Below are positions 1 through 6,460 of a stretch of DNA of 9,292 nt, piece by piece. Below the pieces are notes generated by a model. The model was given only the letters and a program-made list of their open reading frames with translations. It was not told the origin of the DNA and ran no database searches. Position 1 is the stretch's first letter. Every line of letters starts with the position of its first letter. A program made the position numbers and the translations under genes. Source of the stretch: Arcobacter sp. (GTDB lineage: Bacteria; Campylobacterota; Campylobacteria; Campylobacterales; Arcobacteraceae); contig JADGEG010000072.1 in NCBI GenBank assembly GCA_016744485.1, forward strand, positions 1 through 9,292, given 5' to 3'.

Positions 1-987
1 AATATAGACAGAGATGATACTAAAAATAGATTTTATTACAAAAAATTTAACGATAAAAAACAACATTTATGTTTTGATGGACATATTGATGTTGTTCCTG
101 CTGGAGAAGGTTGGAAAGTAGACCCATACGAAGCCAATATTAAAGATGGGATAATAATAGCAAGGGGAGCTCAAGATATGAAAAGTGGAGTTGCTGCTTT
201 ATTATATGCTTGTAAACACACAGGAACATTTGATGGCACTTTGTCTATATTATTAACTTCAGATGAAGAAGGTGATGCCACAAATGGTACGATTAAAGCT
301 TTAGAACATTTAAAACAAATTGATTTTATACCTAATTTTGCAATAATAGCAGAACCTACTTGTGAAAAAATATTTGGAGATGCTATTAAAATTGGACGAC
401 GAGGAAGTATAAATGGCTACTTACATCTTCAAGGTAAACAAGGACATGCCGCTTATCCTGAAAAAACAATAAACCCCATACATCAAATCTCGCATGTTTT
501 AAAAAATATAGCAGGATATAAATTTGATAAGGGAGATGAATATTTTGAGGCAAGTCAATTAATAATCACAGATATAAGAGCTGGTATGCAAGTTACAAAT
601 GTAACACCTGATACACTTGACTTGATGTTTAATGTACGAAATTCAACAAATACAAAACAAGAAGATATAAAAAAATTCATAAATGAACAATTTAAAGATA
701 TAAATTATACTTTAAAGCTAACACAAAACTCACATCCATTTATCACAAGTAAAAACTCAAAAGTCGTAGATGCCATTCAAGATTCTATTTTAAAAGTTCT
801 AAATATGAAAACAAAATATTCAACAGCAGGAGGTACGAGTGATGCTAGACATTTTGGTGCTTTTGGTATTGCATCAATAGAATTTGGTGTTAGAAATGAT
901 ACTATTCATGCAGTCAATGAAAAAGTGTATATTAAAGAAGTGGAAAAACTAAATGAAGTGTTTATGGATTTAATTAAAAACTTTTAG
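1..987 (+). CDS. dapE: Succinyl-diaminopimelate desuccinylase DapE (5' end outside window)
   Basis: This cytoplasmic M20-family zinc hydrolase removes succinate from N-succinyl-LL-2,6-diaminopimelate in the pathway to lysine and meso-diaminopimelate for peptidoglycan. The frame is open from base 1, so the gene begins upstream. Against E. coli DapE (375 aa) about 40 N-terminal residues are missing and 328 codons remain. Counting from base 1, the family motifs are visible: FDGHIDVVP (metal ligand His28, catalytic Asp30), RGAQDMK (bridging Asp59), SDEEGDATNG (general base Glu89, metal ligand Glu90), AEPT (Glu118), and GGTSDAR followed by the last metal ligand His303 in DTIHAVNE. The ATG at 178 lies inside the catalytic domain after the first metal ligand and is not the true start. 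The stop lies 14 bases before the diguanylate cyclase gene, so the two are probably co-transcribed. Family assignment is firm. Confidence 0.95.
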   Translation, partial: NIDRDDTKNRFYYKKFNDKKQHLCFDGHIDVVPAGEGWKVDPYEANIKDGIIIARGAQDMKSGVAALLYACKHTGTFDGTLSILLTSDEEGDATNGTIKALEHLKQIDFIPNFAIIAEPTCEKIFGDAIKIGRRGSINGYLHLQGKQGHAAYPEKTINPIHQISHVLKNIAGYKFDKGDEYFEASQLIITDIRAGMQVTNVTPDTLDLMFNVRNSTNTKQEDIKKFINEQFKDINYTLKLTQNSHPFITSKNSKVVDAIQDSILKVLNMKTKYSTAGGTSDARHFGAFGIASIEFGVRNDTIHAVNEKVYIKEVEKLNEVFMDLIKNF

Positions 988-1001
988 AAAGTACTAAAAA
1001 T

Positions 1002-1838
1002 ATGTTAAAAATTAATGTTGACAAATCATTGTTTGAAGATATTTTATTAAAAAAAATAAATATTTTAGAAAAAAATATTAGCAAATATTGGCAAAAAGAG
1101 CTAATAGAAGTTGAGATAATAGAGGACAAAATACATTATAATATTAAAAAAATAAAAAAAATTAATATTATAAATGGCTTGGCAAGAAATAATCCCAAAT
1201 TAGTAATAGAATGCAAAAACATAGTTTATAATACTCAAAACAATACTTTTGAATTTTATTTAGGCAAAATACTTGAACAAAAAAATACTCATACACAAGA
1301 TTATAAAGATATATTAATTCAAGAACTGATACATGAAAAACAAGAACTAAAAGATACTATGAATCGTGATCACTTAACAGGTGTTTTTAATAGAAGAAAA
1401 ATGCAAAAAGATTTATCTATGTTTATAAAACAAAATAATTCACATAAGTTAGTAGCTGTTTTTGTAGATGCTGATAGATTTAAAGGTATTAATGATAATT
1501 TTGGACATGATACAGGAGATAGGGCTTTAGTATATTTAGGAAGTAAATTAAAAAAACATGCAAAGTTATTAAATGGAGAAGTTTATAGGTATGGAGGAGA
1601 AGAGTTTATTCTTCTTTGTTTTGTAAAAAAAGAATTAGTTTTAAAAAAACTTGATACTTTAAGAATAGATATTAAGTCACAAAATATTTATCATCCAAAT
1701 AGAGCGATATCTATGTCTGTTAGCATTGGAGTGGCATTTTTTAATGAATGTGAATCAAAAGATGAATTAATAAAAAAAGCGGATAAGGGAGTATATAAGG
1801 CAAAAAAAAATGGAAGAGATAGAATAGAATTCGGATAA
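1002..1838 (+). CDS. GGDEF-domain diguanylate cyclase, no recognisable I-site
   Basis: This is a predicted diguanylate cyclase that makes cyclic di-GMP from two GTP. Residues 1 to about 115 are lysine-rich, have no membrane segment and match no sensor domain I recognise. A helical stretch (about 100-120) leads into a complete GGDEF domain (about 121-278). Visible motifs are DHLTGVFNRR, the metal and nucleotide segment FVDADRFKGINDNFGH (Asp156, Asn164), the active-site loop RYGGEEF (GGEEF at 198-202), SIGVAFF, and the closing ADKGVYKAKKNGRDR. The protein is therefore probably soluble and catalytically active. The RxxD inhibitory site normally located just before the signature is replaced by Leu and Gly, so product inhibition through that site is not expected. 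The gene follows dapE by 14 bases with only a weak ribosome-binding site (GAAAG, about 10 bases before the ATG). The signal it senses is unknown. Confidence 0.9.
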   Translation: MLKINVDKSLFEDILLKKINILEKNISKYWQKELIEVEIIEDKIHYNIKKIKKINIINGLARNNPKLVIECKNIVYNTQNNTFEFYLGKILEQKNTHTQDYKDILIQELIHEKQELKDTMNRDHLTGVFNRRKMQKDLSMFIKQNNSHKLVAVFVDADRFKGINDNFGHDTGDRALVYLGSKLKKHAKLLNGEVYRYGGEEFILLCFVKKELVLKKLDTLRIDIKSQNIYHPNRAISMSVSIGVAFFNECESKDELIKKADKGVYKAKKNGRDRIEFG

Positions 1839-1893
1839 ACTTAAAAAAATATATATAGTTATTATTCATAATTAATTTTTATTATTATTACCA

Positions 1894-1948
1894 TATAATT
1901 AGTGTATGTTTTATATTTAAAACTAAGGTTTTTAAAAACTAAAAAGGA
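1894..1948 (+). promoter_or_regulatory. Promoter and ribosome-binding site of the secreted StcE-like protein gene
   Basis: A perfect sigma-70 -10 hexamer TATAAT lies at 1894-1899, downstream of a T-rich tract. That is the usual look of Campylobacterota promoters, which have poor -35 boxes. AAGGA at 1944-1948 sits 6 bases before the ATG at 1955 and fixes that start. The predicted leader is about 50 bases and contains the 12-base palindrome GTTTTTAAAAAC (1928-1939). Transcription from here would be independent of dapE and the GGDEF gene. The positions are read directly; promoter activity is inferred. Confidence 0.6.
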
Positions 1949-1954
1949 TTCATT

Positions 1955-2338
1955 ATGAAAAAGTTATTGTTAGTGTTTATATTGTTTTTTAGCATTGTTA
2001 ATTTAAGTGCAGATTATTTGCTTAATTTTGGTACCAGTTTGGTTGTTAGATCTCAACAAACTTTGCAAGAAATCAAAGATAGACCAGAAAAATTAAAGGA
2101 ATTATTGGATAATTATGATTCAGTAAAGATTATTGTAAGTGATGGTAATTGGATTAATGCTATTGTTCTTCCCTTAGATCCAAGAGAAGGAAGTGTTATT
2201 AGAGTAGTAAGAGATTCTAATTGGAATTTAAGAGTTGTTTTTAAGGAAGTAAATACTAACTTTTATAAAGGAGATACTTATTTATTTACTTTTAAAAATG
2301 GTAAATGGATACAAACTTTTGGATATGCTATAAACTAG
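1955..2338 (+). CDS. Small secreted protein resembling the StcE-type beta-sandwich domain
   Basis: The 127-residue protein has a clear Sec signal peptide: MKK, a hydrophobic core to about residue 16, and likely cleavage after LSA at residue 19. The mature protein is about 108 residues with no further membrane segment. Residues 40-55 look helical and charged. Residues 57-122 form a beta-rich unit in which three tryptophans (66, 90, 118) recur in similar strands: SDGNWINAIVLP, then RDSNWNLRVVF, then KNGKWIQTF. From memory this unit matches a beta-sandwich segment of the secreted mucin protease StcE (M66 family), whose corresponding motifs read NGRWVRDIYLP and FKYVNGQWF. No protease HExxH motif is present, so the protein would be a stand-alone accessory or binding domain, periplasmic or released. 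The link is a motif comparison by eye, and the function is unknown. The gene has its own promoter and converges on the next gene. Confidence 0.75.
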   Translation: MKKLLLVFILFFSIVNLSADYLLNFGTSLVVRSQQTLQEIKDRPEKLKELLDNYDSVKIIVSDGNWINAIVLPLDPREGSVIRVVRDSNWNLRVVFKEVNTNFYKGDTYLFTFKNGKWIQTFGYAIN

Positions 2339-2355
2339 ATAAAAAGCAATACTGA

Positions 2356-2841
2356 TTATTTAACAAACTTAAATATAAGGTTTCCATAAATAAAATGCGA
2401 AACCTTAACATTTAAATCATAAACATTTTTCAAAGTAGGAAATTGCAGTATATAATATGTAGTCCATTTATTTTTTAAAGCAATAGACTTCAAAAATTGA
2501 TTATTTTTATCAATAAGTTTAATTTTATTACTTTTATTGTTATTAAGGCTAAGGGTGTAAGAATGTTTTAAAAAACCTTGTTCTTCTTCATCTGGTAAAT
2601 AAGCTCCAATGAGAAAATATTCTTTTTTATCACTTTTAAAATCATTTCTTAAATTATTTAAATATGTTACGAAAAAAAGTGCTTTTACTTTTTCATTAAA
2701 AATAAAATCTTGTTTTTTTGTATTTTGTAGTGCATTTAAGTTTAAAGAAGAATTATCTAAGTAGATAGGTTTATTTGATATAGTACATCCTTTAAAAAAT
2801 AATATGATAAAAATAAAAGTACAAATAAAAAAAAATCTCAT
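2356..2841 (-). CDS. Putative lipoprotein of unknown function
   Basis: I do not recognise a family for this 161-residue protein. The N-terminus is a typical export signal: Met-Arg, a run of Phe and Ile to about residue 16, and then a Cys at position 19 in the context LFFKGC. This resembles a lipoprotein signal, although Lys at -2 is unusual for a lipobox. After cleavage about 142 residues would remain, with alternating hydrophobic and polar residues that suggest a mostly beta fold (for example KVKALFFVTYLN and KWTTYYILQFP) and no additional membrane helix. The start is supported by AGGGA (2847-2851 on the complementary strand) 5 bases upstream. The gene is divergent from mobB across a 74-base gap and convergent with the secreted-protein gene across 17 bases. 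A long hairpin falls in its last codons. Confidence 0.7.
   Translation of the reverse strand: MRFFFICTFIFIILFFKGCTISNKPIYLDNSSLNLNALQNTKKQDFIFNEKVKALFFVTYLNNLRNDFKSDKKEYFLIGAYLPDEEEQGFLKHSYTLSLNNNKSNKIKLIDKNNQFLKSIALKNKWTTYYILQFPTLKNVYDLNVKVSHFIYGNLIFKFVK
2371..2413. terminator. Hairpin at the convergent gene ends, possible terminator
   Basis: TAAGGTTTC at 2376-2384 and GAAACCTTA at 2399-2407 are perfect inverted repeats of 9 bases with a 14-base loop. AAAT (2371-2374) and ATTT (2410-2413) can extend the stem across a small asymmetric internal loop. The structure lies in the last codons of the lipoprotein gene and about 38 bases past the stop of the secreted-protein gene. It is well placed to stop plus-strand transcripts, but the U-tract after it is broken on both strands, so the terminator role is uncertain. 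Confidence 0.4.
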
Positions 2842-2865
2842 ATATATCCCTAGGTAAAGTTAATG

Positions 2866-2888
2866 AAAGTATATACTAAACATACTTT
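2866..2888. repeat. Inverted repeat between divergent genes, operator-like
   Basis: AAAGTAT (2866-2872) and ATACTTT (2882-2888) are perfect inverted repeats separated by 9 bases. A second palindrome, AGTATATACT (2868-2877), overlaps the left arm, so the element AGTAT occurs three times in 21 bases. The overlapped bases also form the best -10 candidate (TATACT, minus strand, 2868-2873) for the lipoprotein gene. The arrangement is what a repressor site would look like, but the DNA is very AT-rich and no known binding motif is recognised. Confidence 0.35.
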
Positions 2889-2899
2889 AACATTCATTT

Positions 2900-2908
2900 T
2901 GATAAAAT
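2900..2908 (+). promoter_or_regulatory. Extended -10 promoter of the mobB-fbp-metG operon
   Basis: TGATAAAAT combines the extended TGn motif (2900-2902) with a near-consensus -10 hexamer TAAAAT (2903-2908). Only 7 bases separate the hexamer from the mobB ATG at 2916, so transcription should begin at or within a base or two of the start codon. No purine-rich ribosome-binding site exists in the intervening bases. The mobB message is therefore predicted to be leaderless. Confidence 0.6.
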
Positions 2909-2915
2909 CTTTCTT

Positions 2916-3419
2916 ATGAGTAAATATAAAAGATTAGTTGTAGCATTTAGTGGGCCTTCAAATACTGGCAAAACAAGCCTTATTGTTAAGATATCAAATA
3001 TACTACAAGATAAGTCTTTTAAGGTATGTATAACAAAACACGACCCAAAAGATAAAGCAAGGTTTGATAGGTCTGGTAAAGATAGTGATAAATTTTCACA
3101 AACAGGTGCTGATGTATTAATTTTAAGTCCAAATAGAACAACATTGTTCAAAAAAACTCCATCAAGTATAAGTGATATTATTAGCTTATTTGGTGATTTT
3201 GATTATTTATTAATTGAGGGTTTAAAAACTTTAGAACTTCCAAGAATTTCTATTTTTAGAAATGCTCTTGATGAGACATATTTTAAAGTAAGTAATGCAA
3301 TTGCATGTGATGATACTATCAATGAAAATGATATACCCAAAGAAATTGAAATATTAGATTTAAATAATCCAGAAAATATAATTGAATGGATAAATAAAAA
3401 TGCGAAAAGAGTTCAATGA
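2916..3419 (+). CDS. mobB: Molybdopterin-guanine dinucleotide biosynthesis adapter protein MobB
   Basis: MobB is a P-loop GTP-binding protein that assists the MobA step, in which GMP is attached to molybdopterin to make the cofactor of periplasmic DMSO-reductase-family enzymes. The 167-residue length is normal for the family. Visible motifs are the Walker A loop GPSNTGKTS (residues 13-21), the family signature around TKHDPK and SGKDSDKF (40-60), QTGADVLIL (62-70), a Walker B-like strand DYLLIEGLK (96-104), and PRISIFR (109-115), where MobB proteins carry a conserved basic patch. No MobA domain is fused and no mobA is present nearby. This is the first gene of the five-gene operon, and its stop codon overlaps the fbp start by 4 bases (ATGA). 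The start at 2916 is the only Met before the P-loop and seems to be used without a leader. Confidence 0.88.
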   Translation: MSKYKRLVVAFSGPSNTGKTSLIVKISNILQDKSFKVCITKHDPKDKARFDRSGKDSDKFSQTGADVLILSPNRTTLFKKTPSSISDIISLFGDFDYLLIEGLKTLELPRISIFRNALDETYFKVSNAIACDDTINENDIPKEIEILDLNNPENIIEWINKNAKRVQ

Positions 3420-4261
3420 AAAGTATAATAAAAGCCATACAAGAAGCTAGTATTAAAATTAAAGATTTAATTCAAATAGGCGATACTTCTAAAAGTGACA
3501 ATGAAAATTCAACAGGAGATGTACAATTAAAGTTAGATATAGCTAGTGATGTTATTATTGAAAATATATTTTCAAAATTAAATAATGTAAAAGCAATTGT
3601 TTCAGAAGAGCAAGAAAATATAATAAATCTTAATAAAGATGGAAAATACCTAATAGCCTATGATCCTTTAGATGGCAGTAGTTTAGTAGATGTGAACTTA
3701 TCTGTTGGTTCAATATACGGAATTTATGAAAAAGATTTTCAAGGCTGTAATATTGTTGCAAGTGTTTATGTTGTTTTTGGTCCTAGAATTGAAATGCTAG
3801 TAGCCTTAGATGATAGTGTGAAAATGTATCGGCTTTTTAATAATGACTTTATTTATATAAAAGATATAAAATTAAATGAAAAAGGAATGTTAAATTCTCC
3901 TGGTTCAACACAGAACTGTTGGACTTCATATCATAAAAACATGATTGATGAGTTTTTTAATGAAGGTTACAGACTAAGATATTCGGGGGGTATGGTTCCT
4001 GATTTACATCAAATACTTTTAAAAGGTGGAGGAATATTTTCATACCCAAGTACAAGTGATAGACCAAAGGGAAAATTAAGAAATTTATTTGAAGTTTTTC
4101 CTTTTGCTTTGATCTATGAAAAAGCACAAGGACAAGCAGTTGATGGTTTTAAAAGACTATTAGAGCTTAAAACTACACATATTCATGATACAAGTGCTTG
4201 TTTTTTTGGCTCAAATACTGAGATTAACAAAGTTTTAGAAACTTATAAAAAGCATGAATGA
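3416..4261 (+). CDS. fbp: Fructose-1,6-bisphosphatase class I, short form
   Basis: Fbp hydrolyses fructose-1,6-bisphosphate to fructose-6-phosphate, the committed gluconeogenic step, in the cytoplasm. This suits bacteria that grow on organic and amino acids. Family motifs are STGDVQLKLD (residues 32-41), the metal ligands SEE (63-65), YDPLDGSSLVDVNLSVGSIYG (82-102, Asp83 and Asp86), the substrate-binding segment LRYSGGMVPDLH (187-198), KGGGIFSYPST (203-213), and FEVFPFA with metal ligand Glu227. At 281 residues it is about 50 shorter than the E. coli enzyme (332). The N-terminal arm that carries the TGELT-type AMP-binding loop in that enzyme is missing, although Lys77-Tyr78 is kept. Start choice is firm: the ATG overlaps the mobB stop, so translation is probably coupled. 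Its own stop overlaps the next gene by 8 bases. Confidence 0.95.
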   Translation: MKSIIKAIQEASIKIKDLIQIGDTSKSDNENSTGDVQLKLDIASDVIIENIFSKLNNVKAIVSEEQENIINLNKDGKYLIAYDPLDGSSLVDVNLSVGSIYGIYEKDFQGCNIVASVYVVFGPRIEMLVALDDSVKMYRLFNNDFIYIKDIKLNEKGMLNSPGSTQNCWTSYHKNMIDEFFNEGYRLRYSGGMVPDLHQILLKGGGIFSYPSTSDRPKGKLRNLFEVFPFALIYEKAQGQAVDGFKRLLELKTTHIHDTSACFFGSNTEINKVLETYKKHE

Positions 4262-4460
4262 GAAAAAAAATATAGAGCTTGATAAATGGGATCTAGAACT
4301 TGATGAGGTTTTGGAAAATTTAAAGCAATGCCAAGTATTAAATGATTTAACCTCATGTTCTCCTTGTTCTAAATTTTTTGAATGTGATTTAAGGCATGAT
4401 TATGTAAAAGCCGTATATGCATCTATGAGCAAAGGTTCAAGTGGTGGTTTTGAGTTTTAA
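4254..4460 (+). CDS. Conserved-looking 68-residue four-cysteine protein
   Basis: I cannot name a function for this small cytoplasmic protein. It has an acidic helical N-terminus (residues 1-25), then a cysteine cluster with Cys26, Cys35, Cys38 and Cys44 (spacing C-x8-C-x2-C-x5-C). The C-terminal segment DYVKAVYASMSKGSSGGFEF is rich in Ser and Gly and ends Phe-Glu-Phe. Four spaced cysteines suggest binding of zinc or an iron-sulfur cluster; this is inference. It starts 8 bases inside the end of fbp with no ribosome-binding site of its own, so it is probably translated by coupling, and it is followed 20 bases later by metG. As I recall, C. jejuni has a similar small gene between fbp and its methionyl-tRNA synthetase gene, which argues that this is a real, retained gene and not a chance reading frame. 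Confidence 0.8.
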   Translation: MNEKKNIELDKWDLELDEVLENLKQCQVLNDLTSCSPCSKFFECDLRHDYVKAVYASMSKGSSGGFEF

Positions 4461-4480
4461 TTATTTGATAAAGGTAAAAG

Positions 4481-6460
4481 ATGAACAAAAATTGTAAAAA
4501 TGTATATATAACAACACCTATTTATTATGTAAATGACGTGGCACATATTGGACATGCTTATACTACAATAATAGCTGACATGTTAGCTAGATATTCAAGA
4601 TTAAGTGGTTCAAGCACATATTTTTTAACAGGAACGGATGAACATGGGCAAAAAATAGCCCAAAGTGCAATAAGTAGAAATAAAAGTCCAATGGAATATG
4701 CAACAGAAATTTCTTCAAAATTTAAAACTTTATGGGATGATTTTGATATTACTTATGATAAGTTTATAAGAACTACAGATGAAGAACATAAAATTGGTGT
4801 TCAAAAAGCTTTCCTTAAAATGTATGAAAAAGGTGATATTTATAAAGGTGAATATGAGGGATATTATTGTGTATCTTGTGAAACTTTTTTTACTCAAAAA
4901 CAATTAATTGATGAGCAGTTTTGTCCTGATTGTGGAAAAACAACTTCTATAGTTAAAGAAGAAAGCTATTTTTTTAAACTATCTTCTTATGAAGATAAAT
5001 TACTTAAATGGTATGAGGAAAGTGAAGACTGTATTTTACCGCGTGCTAAAAAAAATGAAATAATAAATTTTGTTAAAAGAGGTCTAAGAGATCTTTCTAT
5101 ATCAAGAACATCTTTTGATTGGGGAATTAAATTACCTGCTTGTCTAAATGAACCAAAACATGTTATGTATGTATGGTTAGATGCTTTGATGAATTATATT
5201 ACAGCTTTAGGTTATGGTAATGATGATAAAAATATGAATCAATGGCCTGCATCTGTACACTTAGTAGGAAAAGATATTTTAAGATTTCACTCAATTTATT
5301 GGCCAGCATTTTTAATGTCTTTAGGTATGCCTCTTCCAAAACACATAGCAGCTCATGGATGGTGGACAAGAGATGGAGAAAAAATGTCTAAATCAAAAGC
5401 TAATGTAATAGACCCAAAAGAAGTGGCAAATGCTTATGGCTTAGATGCTTTTCGATATTTTTTATTAAGGGAAGTTCCTTTTGGTCAAGATGGTGATTTT
5501 TCACAAAAAGCACTAATAGATAGAATTAATTCAGATTTAGGAAATGATCTTGGAAATTTATTAAATAGAATTATTGGAATGAGTGGTAAGTATTTTGATT
5601 TTCATTTAAGCTCTAAAGATGTTCTTAAATATCATACAAAAGAATTAGAAGAAGTCAATTCTATATTAAAAAATGTTGAAGAATACATTTATAAAATGCA
5701 AATCAATAAATTTTTAGAAGATATATGGAAAGTTTTAACTATCGCTAATAAGGCAATAGGAGATTATGCTCCTTGGAATTTAATAAAAGAAAATAAAAAA
5801 GATGAAGCAATGGCACTTGTTGCTTTAATTACAAATATTATGGCAAAAGTGGCTTTATTGCTGCATTGTGTTATGCCCGAAAAAATCTCTAAAATTGCAC
5901 AGTGTATTGGGATACAAATTAACACACAAGCTTATGAACGTATTTTAAAACAAAATATTTTACTTGCAGATACACGTATTACAAAAGTAGAAGCTTTATT
6001 TCCACGAATTGAAAAAATTTTATTAGAACAAGCACCAAATATGTTAGTTAAAGAAGAAAATAAAACAAACGAAAAAACTATTAAAGAAAACAGTCAAAAA
6101 ACTTCTAAAAATAATGATGAGAAGGAAAATGACAATTTAATTAGTATTGATAAATTTTTTGAAACTTCATTAAAAATAGGCACTATAATTGAAGCTAATG
6201 AAGTTCCAAAATCAAAAAAACTTTTAAAATTACAAGTTGATTTAGGTGAGAAAAATACTAGACAAATTTTAGCAGGAATTAAAGAGTTTTATAGTGCTGA
6301 AAATTTAATAGGCACACAAGTTTGTATAGTGGCAAATTTAAAACCTGCTAAGTTAATGGGCATGTTAAGTGAAGGTATGCTTTTAGCTGCAAAAGATGAA
6401 AACGGTTTACATCTAATTAGACCAGAGAAAAATAAAATCATAGGTACAAATATAAGCTAA
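4481..6460 (+). CDS. metG: Methionyl-tRNA synthetase with C-terminal tRNA-binding domain
   Basis: MetG charges tRNA-Met and initiator tRNA with methionine in an ATP-dependent reaction. At 659 residues it is close to E. coli MetG (677). In order: a Rossmann catalytic core starting TTPIYYVNDVAHIGH, with the HIGH signature at 22-25 and TGTDEHG soon after; a zinc knuckle with Cys130, Cys133, Cys148 and Cys151 (C-x2-C-x14-C-x2-C); WLDALMNYI; the KMSKS loop at 301-305; and a helical anticodon-binding domain to about residue 530. A Lys/Glu/Asn-rich flexible linker (about 530-560) leads to a Trbp111/EMAP-like OB-fold that binds tRNA and dimerises (about 561-659: KIGTIIEA, ILAGI, VCIVANLKPAKLMG, SEGMLLAA). 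The start is supported by AAGG (4471-4474) 6 bases upstream. Its stop shares one base with the next start codon (TAATG). Confidence 0.97.
   Translation: MNKNCKNVYITTPIYYVNDVAHIGHAYTTIIADMLARYSRLSGSSTYFLTGTDEHGQKIAQSAISRNKSPMEYATEISSKFKTLWDDFDITYDKFIRTTDEEHKIGVQKAFLKMYEKGDIYKGEYEGYYCVSCETFFTQKQLIDEQFCPDCGKTTSIVKEESYFFKLSSYEDKLLKWYEESEDCILPRAKKNEIINFVKRGLRDLSISRTSFDWGIKLPACLNEPKHVMYVWLDALMNYITALGYGNDDKNMNQWPASVHLVGKDILRFHSIYWPAFLMSLGMPLPKHIAAHGWWTRDGEKMSKSKANVIDPKEVANAYGLDAFRYFLLREVPFGQDGDFSQKALIDRINSDLGNDLGNLLNRIIGMSGKYFDFHLSSKDVLKYHTKELEEVNSILKNVEEYIYKMQINKFLEDIWKVLTIANKAIGDYAPWNLIKENKKDEAMALVALITNIMAKVALLLHCVMPEKISKIAQCIGIQINTQAYERILKQNILLADTRITKVEALFPRIEKILLEQAPNMLVKEENKTNEKTIKENSQKTSKNNDEKENDNLISIDKFFETSLKIGTIIEANEVPKSKKLLKLQVDLGEKNTRQILAGIKEFYSAENLIGTQVCIVANLKPAKLMGMLSEGMLLAAKDENGLHLIRPEKNKIIGTNIS

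Noticed and set aside
178..180. ATG at 178 as the start of a 269-residue gene
   Set aside because: The same frame is open to base 1 and encodes the first DapE metal ligand (FDGHID) and RGAQDM before this ATG, so it is internal to a gene truncated by the window edge.
1839..1893. Possible terminator after the GGDEF gene
   Set aside because: The region is nearly pure A/T with no stable stem; no GC-containing hairpin can be drawn.
1928..1939. Perfect palindrome GTTTTTAAAAAC and the nearby repeated AAAACTAA / AAAAACTAA
   Set aside because: Runs of T then A are expected by chance at this base composition. The site sits in a leader, but nothing else supports an operator or terminator.
2785..2787. 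Cys19 of the minus-strand lipoprotein candidate as a firm lipidation site
   Set aside because: The hydrophobic stretch and Cys fit, but Lys at -2 departs from the usual small residues of the lipobox, so lipidation is left as putative and not called as a separate site.
2894..3151. Minus-strand reading frame opposite mobB
   Set aside because: It lies antisense to a well-supported MobB with an intact P-loop and has no recognisable motif.
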